Assembly (NCBI RefSeq): GCF_013373795.3
Contig: NZ_CP088022.1
Coordinates: forward strand, 7,440,001-7,504,000
Reading direction: 5' to 3'
Length of the DNA stretch: 64,000 bases
DNA from: Bradyrhizobium quebecense
GTDB lineage: Bacteria; Pseudomonadota; Alphaproteobacteria; Rhizobiales; Xanthobacteraceae
In this document: one piece after another, positions 1 to 8,087 of the stretch
How positions within the stretch are numbered: the first letter of the stretch is position 1
How the letters are laid out: every line of letters starts with the position of its first letter
Translations under genes and position numbers: made by a program
Notes under the pieces: generated by a model
What the model was told of the DNA's origin: nothing
The model's database searches: none
Seen by the model: the letters and a program-made list of their open reading frames with translations, nothing else

Positions 1-24
1 CCAGATGCAGATCGACAGGATTCC

Positions 25-786
25 ATGACGAGCGTGATTCGAGCGACAGCCTTTCTGACCCTGTTGACGGCAACGCCGGCCTTCGCGATCGTCGGTGGTG
101 GCGCGTCGTCGACCGATGGCGTCGCGCGCGCCGTCGTCACCATCGTCGGCTCGCGTGGCAATTTCTGCACCGGCGCGCTGATCGCGCCGAAGGTGGTGCT
201 GACCGCGGCGCATTGCGTGCAGCCCGGTGCCGACTACAAGATCGTCGATTATGGGCCGGACCGGCAGCCGAAGCTGCAGAACGTCAAAACGGTCGCGATC
301 CATCCCGGCTTTCGGATGCAGGCGATGACCAATCATGTCGCGACCGCCGATATCGCGCTGCTGCAGCTTGCGGACCCAGCCGCAGGCAAGGCGCCAGCCG
401 TGCTCGGCATGCCCAACATTCCGATCCAGGTCGGCGGCCGTTTCACGGTCGCGGGCGTCGGTGTCACCGCGCGCGGCGACGGCAAGAGCGGCGGCAGCAT
501 TCGCGTCGCCGGCCTGATCGCGAGCGGCAAGCCCGGCACCCTGCAGATTCGTCTGGTCGATCCGGTCGGGCAGGGCGTGCGCGACGGGCTCGGCGCCTGC
601 ACCGGCGATTCCGGTGCGCCCGTGTTCGAGGACAAACCAGGCGGGCCTGTCATCGTCGGTGTGGTGAGCTGGTCCACCGGCCCGAGCGGCACCGCCGGCT
701 GCGGCGGCATCACCGGGGTGACGCCGCTCACGCTCTATCGCGACTGGGTGATGCAGACCGCGCGCCAGTGGGGTGCGAGCTTCTGA
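25..786 (+). CDS. Trypsin-like serine protease (S1 family), secreted
   Basis: A 253-residue exported chymotrypsin-fold protease. Residues 1-21 form a Sec signal peptide ending in AFA. The mature N-terminus IVGG follows at once (residues 22-25), so signal cleavage alone would expose the Ile that activates trypsin-type enzymes. The catalytic triad is visible: His63 in LTAAHC, Asp109 in ADIALLQL and Ser196 in GDSGAP. Cysteines at 48 and 64 can form the usual disulphide around the histidine. The ATG at 25 is preceded by an AGGA. It stands alone; the next feature is a palindrome split by an insertion sequence. Physiological substrate unknown. Family assignment is secure. Confidence 0.93.
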   Translation: MTSVIRATAFLTLLTATPAFAIVGGGASSTDGVARAVVTIVGSRGNFCTGALIAPKVVLTAAHCVQPGADYKIVDYGPDRQPKLQNVKTVAIHPGFRMQAMTNHVATADIALLQLADPAAGKAPAVLGMPNIPIQVGGRFTVAGVGVTARGDGKSGGSIRVAGLIASGKPGTLQIRLVDPVGQGVRDGLGACTGDSGAPVFEDKPGGPVIVGVVSWSTGPSGTAGCGGITGVTPLTLYRDWVMQTARQWGASF

Positions 787-798
787 AGTTACCTCGCC

Positions 799-808
799 CC
801 GCTTGCGG
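799..808. repeat. Left target-site duplication of IS4 element
   Basis: The 10-bp sequence CCGCTTGCGG directly precedes the left inverted repeat and is repeated exactly at 2264-2273. The duplicated site is itself a partial palindrome and lies at the tip of a family A repeat. Confidence 0.9.
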
Positions 809-817
809 CTATCAGAT

Positions 818-2184
818 TCACACATTCTGAAGCCTTAGATTGGCGCCGTATTTGATGGCGTGGAACTTGGCAAGGCCGATGCGGATGACTTTGGGACCCG
901 GCTTGCCGTAGTAGCCGGTCCAGCCGCCGAGGCGTGCGATGACCCAAGCGACAAAGGCCAGGGATCCCTTCGGGTGCGGATTGCGTTGCCGCTCGGTCTT
1001 GCCTTCGAGCCGGGCGGAGACGGCTTCGAGGATGGGTTGGTCGTCCGGCTCGAAGGCATCGCTCAGGAGCTGATCCGTGTTGCCGTCGCGGGCCTGGACG
1101 AGTTGCTTGATGGTGATGGCCGCAACGGCTGCAGCAGCGACGAAGTTGATCATGGCCTGCGGGTCGCCGATATCGGCTTCCTCTATATCGAAGCCTGCCG
1201 TCTTGAGCGTACGGAAGAACTCCTCGATCACCCAACGCGTCCGGTAGAAGCCGACCACTTGACGCGCGTCGTTCAATGTAGCGACAGCGTGGGTAGTCAA
1301 AAGCCGCCAATGCACAGGTGCGCTACCGTCTTTCGGCTCCGATACCTCGCGGACATCGACCAGCGTCAGGTGAACCGTCTCGGGCAACGTCGGATCGGCT
1401 CCATGGAGCGGCCGGCATACGGCCACCGGCGCGAAGCGCACTGCGAACTCGGTATCGCGCGCGCGCCGTCCTGGTGCGGCGGGGACCGTCATGGCAACGC
1501 GCCCTTGTTCGGCCTGGGCGTCGATGAAGGTGAACAGCAAATCCGGGTCTTCTTCGGACCCCTCGATCCGCCGATTCTGGCAGGCCCTCACAACCAATTC
1601 GACGTTTTGCGGACGCTTCACGAACAGTTCGTAAAAGTCGCTTTCGCGGTCCGATACCATCGTGACGCTGGCCGCCGCAGCCAGTACCTCACCCGCCCGT
1701 TCGCTGCTCTCGATCCATCGTTGCGATTCCTTAGCCGCCGTCGCCCGCTTGCGCCGTGGTGCCAACTCCTCTCGGTTACGGTTCCAGACCTGCATCGAGA
1801 CCAGACCGAGCAACCCTTGCGTCTCGGCCTCTACCGCCAGTGCCACATGCAGCAACAAACCCGCGGCATTGCCTTTGGCGACCGGTCCGTAGCATTGTCG
1901 CGACCGCCGGCCGCCCAAGATCAATTCCGACGTGTCCTGTGCGACAACAACATGCCGACCAGCCGCTCGCTGCCCGGTGAGGTCTCCGGCATGCCGTGAC
2001 ATCTCTGCGGCCGTCACCGACGGATTGTGAAGAAGCCGGCGAAACTGCATCTCGCCCGCACGGTCCTCACCGAGGCGGCGGATGCACGAGCCAGGCCGGG
2101 CCACCAGCGCCGCATGCAGCCGCGCCCCCCTTTTTCCAGGCGACGATCGCCAAATCGTCCCCGTCCATATGCCACCCCGGCCAT
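818..2184 (-). pseudogene. IS4-family transposase, frameshifted
   Basis: DDE transposase. The 5' part runs from an ATG at 2184, preceded by GGTGGAGG, in one frame and gives ...FGDRRLEK. The rest, from about 2130 down to 818, is in the -1 frame and gives GARLHAALVARPGSCIRRLG and onward. The switch falls at a run of five A then six G on the coding strand (2125-2135). One more A would read E-K-R-G-A continuously, matching the usual family sequence there as I remember it. The catalytic part is intact: QDTSE, SDRESDFYE and a perfect Y-x2-R-x3-E-x6-K signature (YRTRWVIEEFFRTLK). Either a 1-nt deletion, a sequencing error in a homopolymer, or much less likely recoding. Known role of the family: cut-and-paste transposition of its own element. 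Confidence 0.85.
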
Positions 2185-2245
2185 CAAAACCTCCACCGGC
2201 TTGCCTACCGATAGAGAATCCCGCTTTACCGCTAATCGCAACCCA

Positions 2246-2263
2246 GATGTGTGAATGCGATAG
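2246..2263. repeat. Right terminal inverted repeat of IS4 element
   Basis: Reverse complement of the left end (809-826) with three mismatches. It abuts the right target copy at 2264. Confidence 0.88.
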
Positions 2264-2273
2264 CCGCTTGCGG
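2264..2273. repeat. Right target-site duplication of IS4 element
   Basis: Exact copy of the 10-bp sequence at 799-808. Confidence 0.9.
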
Positions 2274-2410
2274 GGAGAGGTCGGATCGCATCGAGAGATG
2301 CGATCCGGGTGAGGGGGAGTCTCCGCGAATCTGCTTGCCATTGTGTATGCGGAGACAGCCCCTCACCCCAACCCTCTCCCCGTAAGAACGGGGAGAGGGA
2401 GATGAGAGCG

Positions 2411-4633
2411 TTAATGCCCCGCCGCCTTGTTCGCGGCGGCGTTGTTCAGCACGATCAGGCCGTCGACGGCGACGCCGAGCTTGCTGTTGATCAGGAACGG
2501 ATTGACGTCGATTGAGGCGATGCGGCCGTTGGCGTCGGCCATCAGGTTGGAGAGCCCGACCAGCGCCTTCACCGCCGACGGCTCGTGCAGCGCGGGCTTG
2601 CCGCGATAGCCCTTCATCTTGACCCCGGCCTTGGTCTTGGCGATCAGCTCTTTCGCCTCGGCGGCATCGAGCGGCGCGCCGGCAAGGGCGACGTCCTTCA
2701 GCAGCTCGATATCGACGCCGCCGGTGCCGAACAGCACCACGGGGCCCATCTCGGCATCGAGCGAGGCGCCGACCACGAGCTCGAGGTCGGCCTTGACCTG
2801 CTGCGCAATCAGGATGCCCTCGAGCTTCGGCTTGCCCTTCAGCTTCTTCACCCGCGCGGTGATGTCGTTGAACGCCTTCTTCACCTCGGCGGCATTGGCA
2901 AGGTTTAGCACCACGCCGCCGATGTCCGACTTGTGCAGGATGTCGGGGCTGACAACTTTCGCGACCACCGGGAAGCCGATCGCCTTGGCGATCTTCACCG
3001 CCTCCGCCGCAGTCTGCGCGACGTCTTCCTTGGAGATCGGGATGCCATAGGCCTTGAGCAGCTGCTTCGAGGCAACCTCGTCGAGCGCGGCGGCGCCGTT
3101 GGCCGCCTTCAGCGTCTTCTCCAGCACCGCGCGCGCGGATGCCTTCGAGCTTGACACGATGTCGGGCACCTCCTTGCGCAGACCGGCATATTCGATCAGC
3201 GACTTGATCGCGCCGACCGCGCGGTCGAGTCCCTGCATGACCGCGATATCGGGTAGCGACTTGCGTAGTCCCTTGGTGAATTCGGTGAAGCCGATCGACA
3301 TCGCGCTGATATAGATCACCGGCTTGTTGGCCTGGCCCGCCATCTCGTTGACGATACGCAGATTGCGCTCGCGCAGCTCATGCGGCGCCTTCGGCAGCTC
3401 GGCATCGATGATGACGATGTCGGTGTCGGGATCGTCGATCATGATCTTGATCGACTTCATGTAGACGGAGGGATCGACCACCGCCGCAAAGCCGGCATCG
3501 AGTGGATTGCCGACGATGCTGCCGGGCCCGAGCATCTTCGCCAGCTGCTCCGTCGCGTTCGGGCTCAGCGCTGCGAAATTCAGGCCGGCGGAATGGAACG
3601 CGTCGATCAGCAGCCCGCGCTTGCCGCCGGACAGCGACACCGCCGCGAGGCGGTTGCCCTTCGGCGGATCGGCGTGGACGAAACACTCGGTGGTCTCGAT
3701 CAATTCATCCAGCCCGCGCACGCGGATCACGCCTTCGCGGGTCGAGATCGCATCGAATGTCTCGATCGAGCCGGCGAGCGCGCCGGTATGCGCCATCGCG
3801 GCGGCGCGGCCGCCTTCGGAGGCGCCAAGCTTGAGCGCGATCACCGGCTTGCCGGCGGCGCGCGCGGCCTTGCAGGCTTCGCGGAACACCTTTGTGTTCC
3901 TGACGCCTTCGAGATAGACCACGATGACGCGGATGCTCGGATCGGCGGCGAAATAGCTCATCAGGTCCGGGGTCTCGAGGCCGGATTCGTTACCGGTCGT
4001 GACCATGTAGCCGACGCCGACGCCGCGATCCTCGAGCGCCTGGCGGATCGCCATCACGATCGCCCCGGATTGGCCGGCGATCGCGACCGCGCCCGGCTCC
4101 ATGGTGACGATGCGGTCGTCGATATTGGTGAACAGGTTCTCGCCGGCGCTGAGATTGCCCAGGCAATTCGGCCCGGTGACCGCAAGTCCGGTCTCCTTGA
4201 TCGCCTGCTTCAGCTCGACCGCGAGCCGCTGGCTCTCCTCGTCCTGCAACTCGCTGAAGCCGGAGGTGACGATGGTCGCCGAGCGCGCGCCGGCAGCGGC
4301 CGCGTCGCGGATCACCTGCACGGCAAAGCGGGCCGGTACCAGCACCAGCACATGGTCGGGCTTTTCAGGAAGGCTGGCGAAATCCTTGTAGCAGGTGACG
4401 CCCCAGATGGTTTCGCGCTTGGTGTTGATCGGAAACAGCCCGCCGGCATACTCGTATTTGATCAGATTGTTCCAGATCCGTTCGGCGTAGTTGCCGGGCT
4501 TGTCGGTGGCGCCGACCAGCACGATGTTGCGCGGGTGCAGCATCGCATGGATGCTCTTGACGATATCGCTCGCGTCGGCGGGCGGCGCCCATTTGCGGGA
4601 CGGATGTGACGTGGTGCCTGCGAAAGCTTCCAT
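2411..4633 (-). CDS. Acyl-CoA synthetase, ADP-forming type (CoA-binding plus ATP-grasp fusion)
   Basis: A 740-residue one-chain enzyme of the acetate--CoA ligase (ADP/NDP-forming) superfamily. A Rossmann CoA-binding domain occupies about residues 28-130 (NIVLVGATDKPGNYAERIW). Succinyl-CoA-ligase-like domains follow at about 155-480, with GQSGA near 187 and the probable phosphoryl-carrying histidine at 282 (MAHTGALAG). A C-terminal ATP-grasp domain lies at about 515-740 (LLKAYGIPIS; FPVVAKVVSPDILHKSD; GTGGVDIELLKDVA). Family chemistry: acyl-CoA made from carboxylate, CoA and ATP via a phosphohistidine, yielding ADP. The acyl substrate cannot be read from sequence; acetate, propionate and hydroxycinnamates are all known in the family. 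Monocistronic, with a 167-bp leader to the next gene. Confidence 0.85.
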   Translation of the reverse strand: MEAFAGTTSHPSRKWAPPADASDIVKSIHAMLHPRNIVLVGATDKPGNYAERIWNNLIKYEYAGGLFPINTKRETIWGVTCYKDFASLPEKPDHVLVLVPARFAVQVIRDAAAAGARSATIVTSGFSELQDEESQRLAVELKQAIKETGLAVTGPNCLGNLSAGENLFTNIDDRIVTMEPGAVAIAGQSGAIVMAIRQALEDRGVGVGYMVTTGNESGLETPDLMSYFAADPSIRVIVVYLEGVRNTKVFREACKAARAAGKPVIALKLGASEGGRAAAMAHTGALAGSIETFDAISTREGVIRVRGLDELIETTECFVHADPPKGNRLAAVSLSGGKRGLLIDAFHSAGLNFAALSPNATEQLAKMLGPGSIVGNPLDAGFAAVVDPSVYMKSIKIMIDDPDTDIVIIDAELPKAPHELRERNLRIVNEMAGQANKPVIYISAMSIGFTEFTKGLRKSLPDIAVMQGLDRAVGAIKSLIEYAGLRKEVPDIVSSSKASARAVLEKTLKAANGAAALDEVASKQLLKAYGIPISKEDVAQTAAEAVKIAKAIGFPVVAKVVSPDILHKSDIGGVVLNLANAAEVKKAFNDITARVKKLKGKPKLEGILIAQQVKADLELVVGASLDAEMGPVVLFGTGGVDIELLKDVALAGAPLDAAEAKELIAKTKAGVKMKGYRGKPALHEPSAVKALVGLSNLMADANGRIASIDVNPFLINSKLGVAVDGLIVLNNAAANKAAGH

Positions 4634-4800
4634 GGAGCCTGCCTTATCCTTGTTCTGTTCGTTTCCTCTGGCCCACGGCGGATCACCGCAGAACGCGATT
4701 TTTCATTGTTTTTATGGCTGATGGAAGGGGGTAGCAACTCACGCTGCTGCAAGTCAGGGCATCGCTTGCAATATCCCGGCAGGCGCAAAATCGATGCCGA

Positions 4801-5412
4801 TCAGGAACCTGATTCGGGTCGGCTCGAATCCGTCTCGAACGGGTTCGAATCCGGGTCGATCATGGTCGCGTGCAGCAGATAGCGCTCGGGCCCCGATGTC
4901 AGCGCGTCGAATGGCCAGCAGGTCGACAGCACCAGCTCATACCGGTTGGTGAGCGGATCGATGCCGGACTGGTCGAAGCGGACGACCGCGCTGCGATCAG
5001 CCCGGTAGCGAAAAATCTTGCCGTCGCTTCTCGTGACGTCGATCTCGTCACCGATTGTGACATCCTTCAGAAAGCGGAAATGGGTGTCGCGATGCGCGGA
5101 ATAGACCGCAACGCCCGGCTCGCCGGCATCGACGGTCTGTTCGACATGGCCGGGGCCGAACGCCAGCGCCTGGCCGCTGCTGCCGGCAAGCGCAATTGCG
5201 GACGCGTGCAGGCGCTTCACCTCGATCCGGGCGACCGGCCAGGTATCGGCCCAGCGCCACGGCTTCACCGGATGTCCGGTCGCGATGCTCTGTGCGAAGG
5301 CGCGCTCCAGCAGCAGCTGCGCGAGCAGCGCCTTGGCGTGGATATAGGCGCCCTGGCCGAACAGGATCAGGCCGATGAGGGCGAAGGCGAGCGGGAGGAT
5401 GAAGCGGCGCAT
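4801..5412 (-). CDS. Class GN sortase
   Basis: A 203-residue membrane-anchored transpeptidase. An N-terminal hydrophobic segment (about 5-24) precedes a sortase domain with catalytic His107 (SAHRDTHF), Cys165 (LSTCWPF) and Arg177 (SGPERYLLH). The family cleaves LPxT-like signals and transfers the protein to a nucleophile. The class GN members of Gram-negative bacteria are encoded beside a single dedicated substrate, here the gene at 5616-7889. I chose the ATG at 5412: upstream in-frame codons only translate the palindrome at 5427-5512. The 203-bp gap from the substrate gene holds that palindrome and a perfect 12-bp hairpin, so sortase expression may be dampened or separately promoted. Confidence 0.9.
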   Translation of the reverse strand: MRRFILPLAFALIGLILFGQGAYIHAKALLAQLLLERAFAQSIATGHPVKPWRWADTWPVARIEVKRLHASAIALAGSSGQALAFGPGHVEQTVDAGEPGVAVYSAHRDTHFRFLKDVTIGDEIDVTRSDGKIFRYRADRSAVVRFDQSGIDPLTNRYELVLSTCWPFDALTSGPERYLLHATMIDPDSNPFETDSSRPESGS

Positions 5413-5426
5413 TGCTATCTTGCTCC

Positions 5427-5512
5427 CGTCATTGCGAGCGAAGCGAAGCAATCCATCATGCGGCATATGGGGAGCCATGGATTGCGTCGTCGCTTCGCTC
5501 CTCGCAATGACG
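5427..5512. repeat. Intergenic palindrome, family B
   Basis: Inverted arms start CGTCATTGCGAGCGAAGCG and end with the complementary CGCTTCGCTCCTCGCAATGACG. The same element recurs at 21512-21596. It lies between the sortase and its substrate gene and would form a long stem in the transcript. Confidence 0.85.
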
Positions 5513-5528
5513 CTTAGCGAGAGAAGTG

Positions 5529-5571
5529 GCGCGCGCGGCCCTTTGGGGACGGGTGAGAAGGCCGCGCGCGC
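5529..5571 (-). terminator. Strong GC hairpin between sortase substrate and sortase
   Basis: Twelve bases at 5529-5540 are perfectly complementary to 5560-5571 across a 19-nt loop. A second, imperfect GAGGAGG/CCTCCTC hairpin lies at 5577-5605, next to the stop codon at 5616, and is followed on the minus strand by a short T-stretch. Together they probably terminate or attenuate transcription leaving the substrate gene. The absence of a long U-tract on the 12-bp stem keeps this uncertain. Confidence 0.5.
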
Positions 5572-5615
5572 TCTTGAAAGAGGAGGTCGGGGGGGCCTCC
5601 TCCTTTCATCCGACG

Positions 5616-7889
5616 TCAGTGGGACGACGTCTGACGCCGGTTGAACACCAGAAGCAGAAGGCTGACCGTGAGCAGGATCACACCCGCAATCATCTTCAGT
5701 TCGGCATCGGTCGCGGTCTTCGGCAGCTGGATCGTGCCGGGTCCTTGCGTGGCGACCGGTGACCGCTTCAGCGCGGCGAGCTGCACCTTGCCGTCGCCGG
5801 CTTCAGCGCGGCGTCCGGTCGGTGCGGCCGGCAGGCGCGGACGCTCGCCGAATACCTTTGCGAAATCCCAGCCTGCGGGCAGGTTGAGCGGCAGTTCAGC
5901 AAGCTTCAGCGGCTCGCCTTCGGGACGGCTCGGCGTCTTGTCGACCGCAACGAGGCTGGTCAGCCGCGTCACGAGCTGATGCTCCAGCGCGAGCGCAAGG
6001 ATGGTCTTGTCGGCGTCCTCGGAGCTCATCTGCCGCGTGGTGCGCGCAACCTCGGCATCCGCGATCTTGCGGCGTGCCCACAGCTTGGAGAGGCCCTTGC
6101 CTTCGGCCGCGTTCGCGAGCGGGAGTGTCACGCTCCACGGACGGTCGCCGATGCGGCCCTTGATCTCGACCGAGCCGGCAAGCTTGTCGAGCTTCGCGGC
6201 CAGCACCAGCGGCTCGTCGCGATAGACGTCGGGGAGTGCGGACGGCGTCAAGTCGGCCGTTGCATCGGAGAACTTTGCGGCGAGGTTCGTCACCGCGGGA
6301 TTCTCCAGCTTGGCGAACAGGTCGCGCATCCGCTCGTCGACCTGCTCGACCGAGCCGATATGGGTGAAGGTGCCGCGGCCGAGCTCGGCGGCGCGCGTCA
6401 TCAGGTAGGTGTTCGGCGCTGAGCCGATTCCGACCATGAAGACGCGTGAGCGGCCGCGCAGCGCGCTGATGGTTTCGAACAATTGCTGCTCGTTGCCGAT
6501 GGCGCCGTCGGTCAGGAACACGACCTGGCGGACATGGTCGGCGTCATCATGATTGGTGTCGGAGAGCGCCGCGCGCATTGCCGGCACCATCTCGGTGCCG
6601 CCGCGCGCCTGCAACGCGCTGACGAACGACGTCGCGTTGCCGATATTGGCGCTGTTGGCCGCAACCGGCGCCGGGAACAGCGTGTCCATGGTGTCGTCGA
6701 AGCGGATCACGTTAAAGCGGTCGGCCGGCTGCAAGCGGCCGAGCGCGTAGATGAGGCTCGCCTTGGCCTGGATGATCGAGGTGCCGCCCATCGAGCCGGA
6801 ATTGTCGATCACGAAGATCACTTCGCGCGGCAGGGGCTTCTGTTGCGCCTGCTCGACCGATGGCGGGGTGACGAAGGCCAGCAGATAGTCAGAATTGCCG
6901 ACATGCTCGCGGAACAGCCCGACCGACGGCGCCTTCCCGGCGGTCGGCTTCCAGCTCAGCTCGAAATCGCGGTCGGCCGGCACCGGGCCTTCGGCGAGCT
7001 TGACGACGCGCGTGGTGCTGTCGGGGCTCTCGATCCTGACCTGGTGGAAATGGCTCTTCACCTCGCCGAGCGCGAAGCCTGCGTTGAGGTGAACGGTGAT
7101 GTTGGTTGGGTTGACCGGAGCATTCGTCGCGGGATCGAGCACTTCGGAGGTGATGCGATCGCGGTCCGGCACCGGATCGGTCGTGGTGGCGCCCCAGCCG
7201 CTGCCATCGGCGCGGAGGTCGACGCTCTGCACCACCGGACGCGGATTGTAGCGCGGGCCGACCACCATCGGCACCCGCAGCGAGAATTCGTTGCCGTTCT
7301 GCTGCACCGGCTCCTGATATTCGATCTGCACCAGCACGGTTTCGCCGGGACCGATATTGGCGACCGAGTTGGTGAAGATGTTCGGCCGTTCCTGCTCCGT
7401 GAGCGCTGCCTTCTGGCCGTTCTGCTTGGCCTGCTCGTAGATGGCGCGGGCCTGCTGCCGCTCCTTGATGTCGCCGACCACGATGCGGTCGCCGACCACC
7501 ATCTTCAGCGTGTCGACCGCGCCGCCTGCCGGCAGCGGATAGACATAGGTCGCTTCCACCCAGTCCTTGGTCGGATTGCGGAAGATTTGCGTGACGCGGG
7601 CACGGACGGTCGGACCGGACACGGTGAGATCGACATCGATGCCGAGCCTGGTTGCGTCGGCATAGCCGTTGTCGGTCTTGAACAGCAGCGAGCCGGAGCG
7701 CGCATCTGATGGCCGCAGCACCGCCTGTTGCGGCAACTCGGCCGACCACACCGGATCAAAGCTCACAAACAGCGCCGCGAAGCCGATCGCCAGCGCGGCG
7801 ACGCCTTCCACCAGGAAGAATAGCGCAATGCGCATCCGGCGCGACATCCGGATCTGCGGGCCGCTCTCACATGCATCGTAAATCATCAT
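5616..7889 (-). CDS. Sortase target protein with VIT and vWA domains, LPKTA signal
   Basis: A 757-residue surface or envelope protein. An N-terminal hydrophobic stretch (about residues 18-45) serves for export. A VIT domain covers about 60-190. A von Willebrand A domain has a complete MIDAS DNSGSMGG near 360 and TDGAIG near 458. The C-terminus is a canonical sorting signal: LPKTA at 722-726, a hydrophobic helix, then the positive tail NRRQ. This is the protein called marine proteobacterial sortase target in family databases. The ATG at 7889 is preceded by CGGAG at good spacing; a GTG at 7898 is possible. Likely role: metal-dependent adhesion or a surface scaffold covalently processed by the neighbouring sortase. 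What it is attached to is not known. Confidence 0.9.
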   Translation of the reverse strand: MMIYDACESGPQIRMSRRMRIALFFLVEGVAALAIGFAALFVSFDPVWSAELPQQAVLRPSDARSGSLLFKTDNGYADATRLGIDVDLTVSGPTVRARVTQIFRNPTKDWVEATYVYPLPAGGAVDTLKMVVGDRIVVGDIKERQQARAIYEQAKQNGQKAALTEQERPNIFTNSVANIGPGETVLVQIEYQEPVQQNGNEFSLRVPMVVGPRYNPRPVVQSVDLRADGSGWGATTTDPVPDRDRITSEVLDPATNAPVNPTNITVHLNAGFALGEVKSHFHQVRIESPDSTTRVVKLAEGPVPADRDFELSWKPTAGKAPSVGLFREHVGNSDYLLAFVTPPSVEQAQQKPLPREVIFVIDNSGSMGGTSIIQAKASLIYALGRLQPADRFNVIRFDDTMDTLFPAPVAANSANIGNATSFVSALQARGGTEMVPAMRAALSDTNHDDADHVRQVVFLTDGAIGNEQQLFETISALRGRSRVFMVGIGSAPNTYLMTRAAELGRGTFTHIGSVEQVDERMRDLFAKLENPAVTNLAAKFSDATADLTPSALPDVYRDEPLVLAAKLDKLAGSVEIKGRIGDRPWSVTLPLANAAEGKGLSKLWARRKIADAEVARTTRQMSSEDADKTILALALEHQLVTRLTSLVAVDKTPSRPEGEPLKLAELPLNLPAGWDFAKVFGERPRLPAAPTGRRAEAGDGKVQLAALKRSPVATQGPGTIQLPKTATDAELKMIAGVILLTVSLLLLVFNRRQTSSH

Positions 7890-8087
7890 TTTCGTCACTC
7901 CGAGCGAGACTTTCGCTGCCTCGCAATCATGGAGAACGGCGGTTTTGGCGCGAGCAGAATGATCGGCAATGATTGGCCGCCGTCCAGCGCGGGCCGCCGC
8001 CGTCCGAGGCGGGTTTGTGCGGTTTTGTGATGGATTGTCCGGTCTGCTAGAGTGCGCGGAATCAAGGGGAACCGGGCAGGAATCACG

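Larger units (their letters stand above)
809..2263 (-). mobile_element. IS4-family insertion sequence, 1455 bp
   Basis: The boundaries come directly from the sequence. Eighteen-base terminal inverted repeats at 809-826 and 2246-2263 match at 15 of 18 positions (both start CTATC and share ATTCACACAT) and are flanked by identical 10-bp target duplications. The element carries one transposase frame on the minus strand. Its size, target duplication length and the YREK signature of the transposase fit the IS4 family. Exact flanking duplications suggest a fairly recent insertion. Confidence 0.93.
791..2399. repeat. Long intergenic palindrome (family A) split by the IS4 element
   Basis: The left fragment 791-808 and right fragment 2264-2399 join into one element if the IS and one target copy are removed: a CCGCTTGCGG core, an inner hairpin (GATCGCATC...GATGCGATC near 2284-2308) and a closing CTCTCCCC...GGGGAGAG arm at 2373-2400. 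A sister copy with the same architecture lies at 57324-57444. These look like the non-coding palindromic units common between rhizobial genes. Function unknown; the ends could act as bidirectional terminators. Confidence 0.75.

Noticed and set aside
860..1999. 379-codon plus-strand open frame
   Set aside because: Antisense to the IS4 transposase, Arg/Asp/Gly-rich without motifs; a GC-rich shadow.
2125..2135. Programmed -1 frameshift site in the IS4 transposase
   Set aside because: The A5G6 run lacks a proper slippery heptamer (tandem slip would mispair Gly tRNA) and restoring one A gives the expected sequence; a deletion or read error is simpler. Left open pending other copies.
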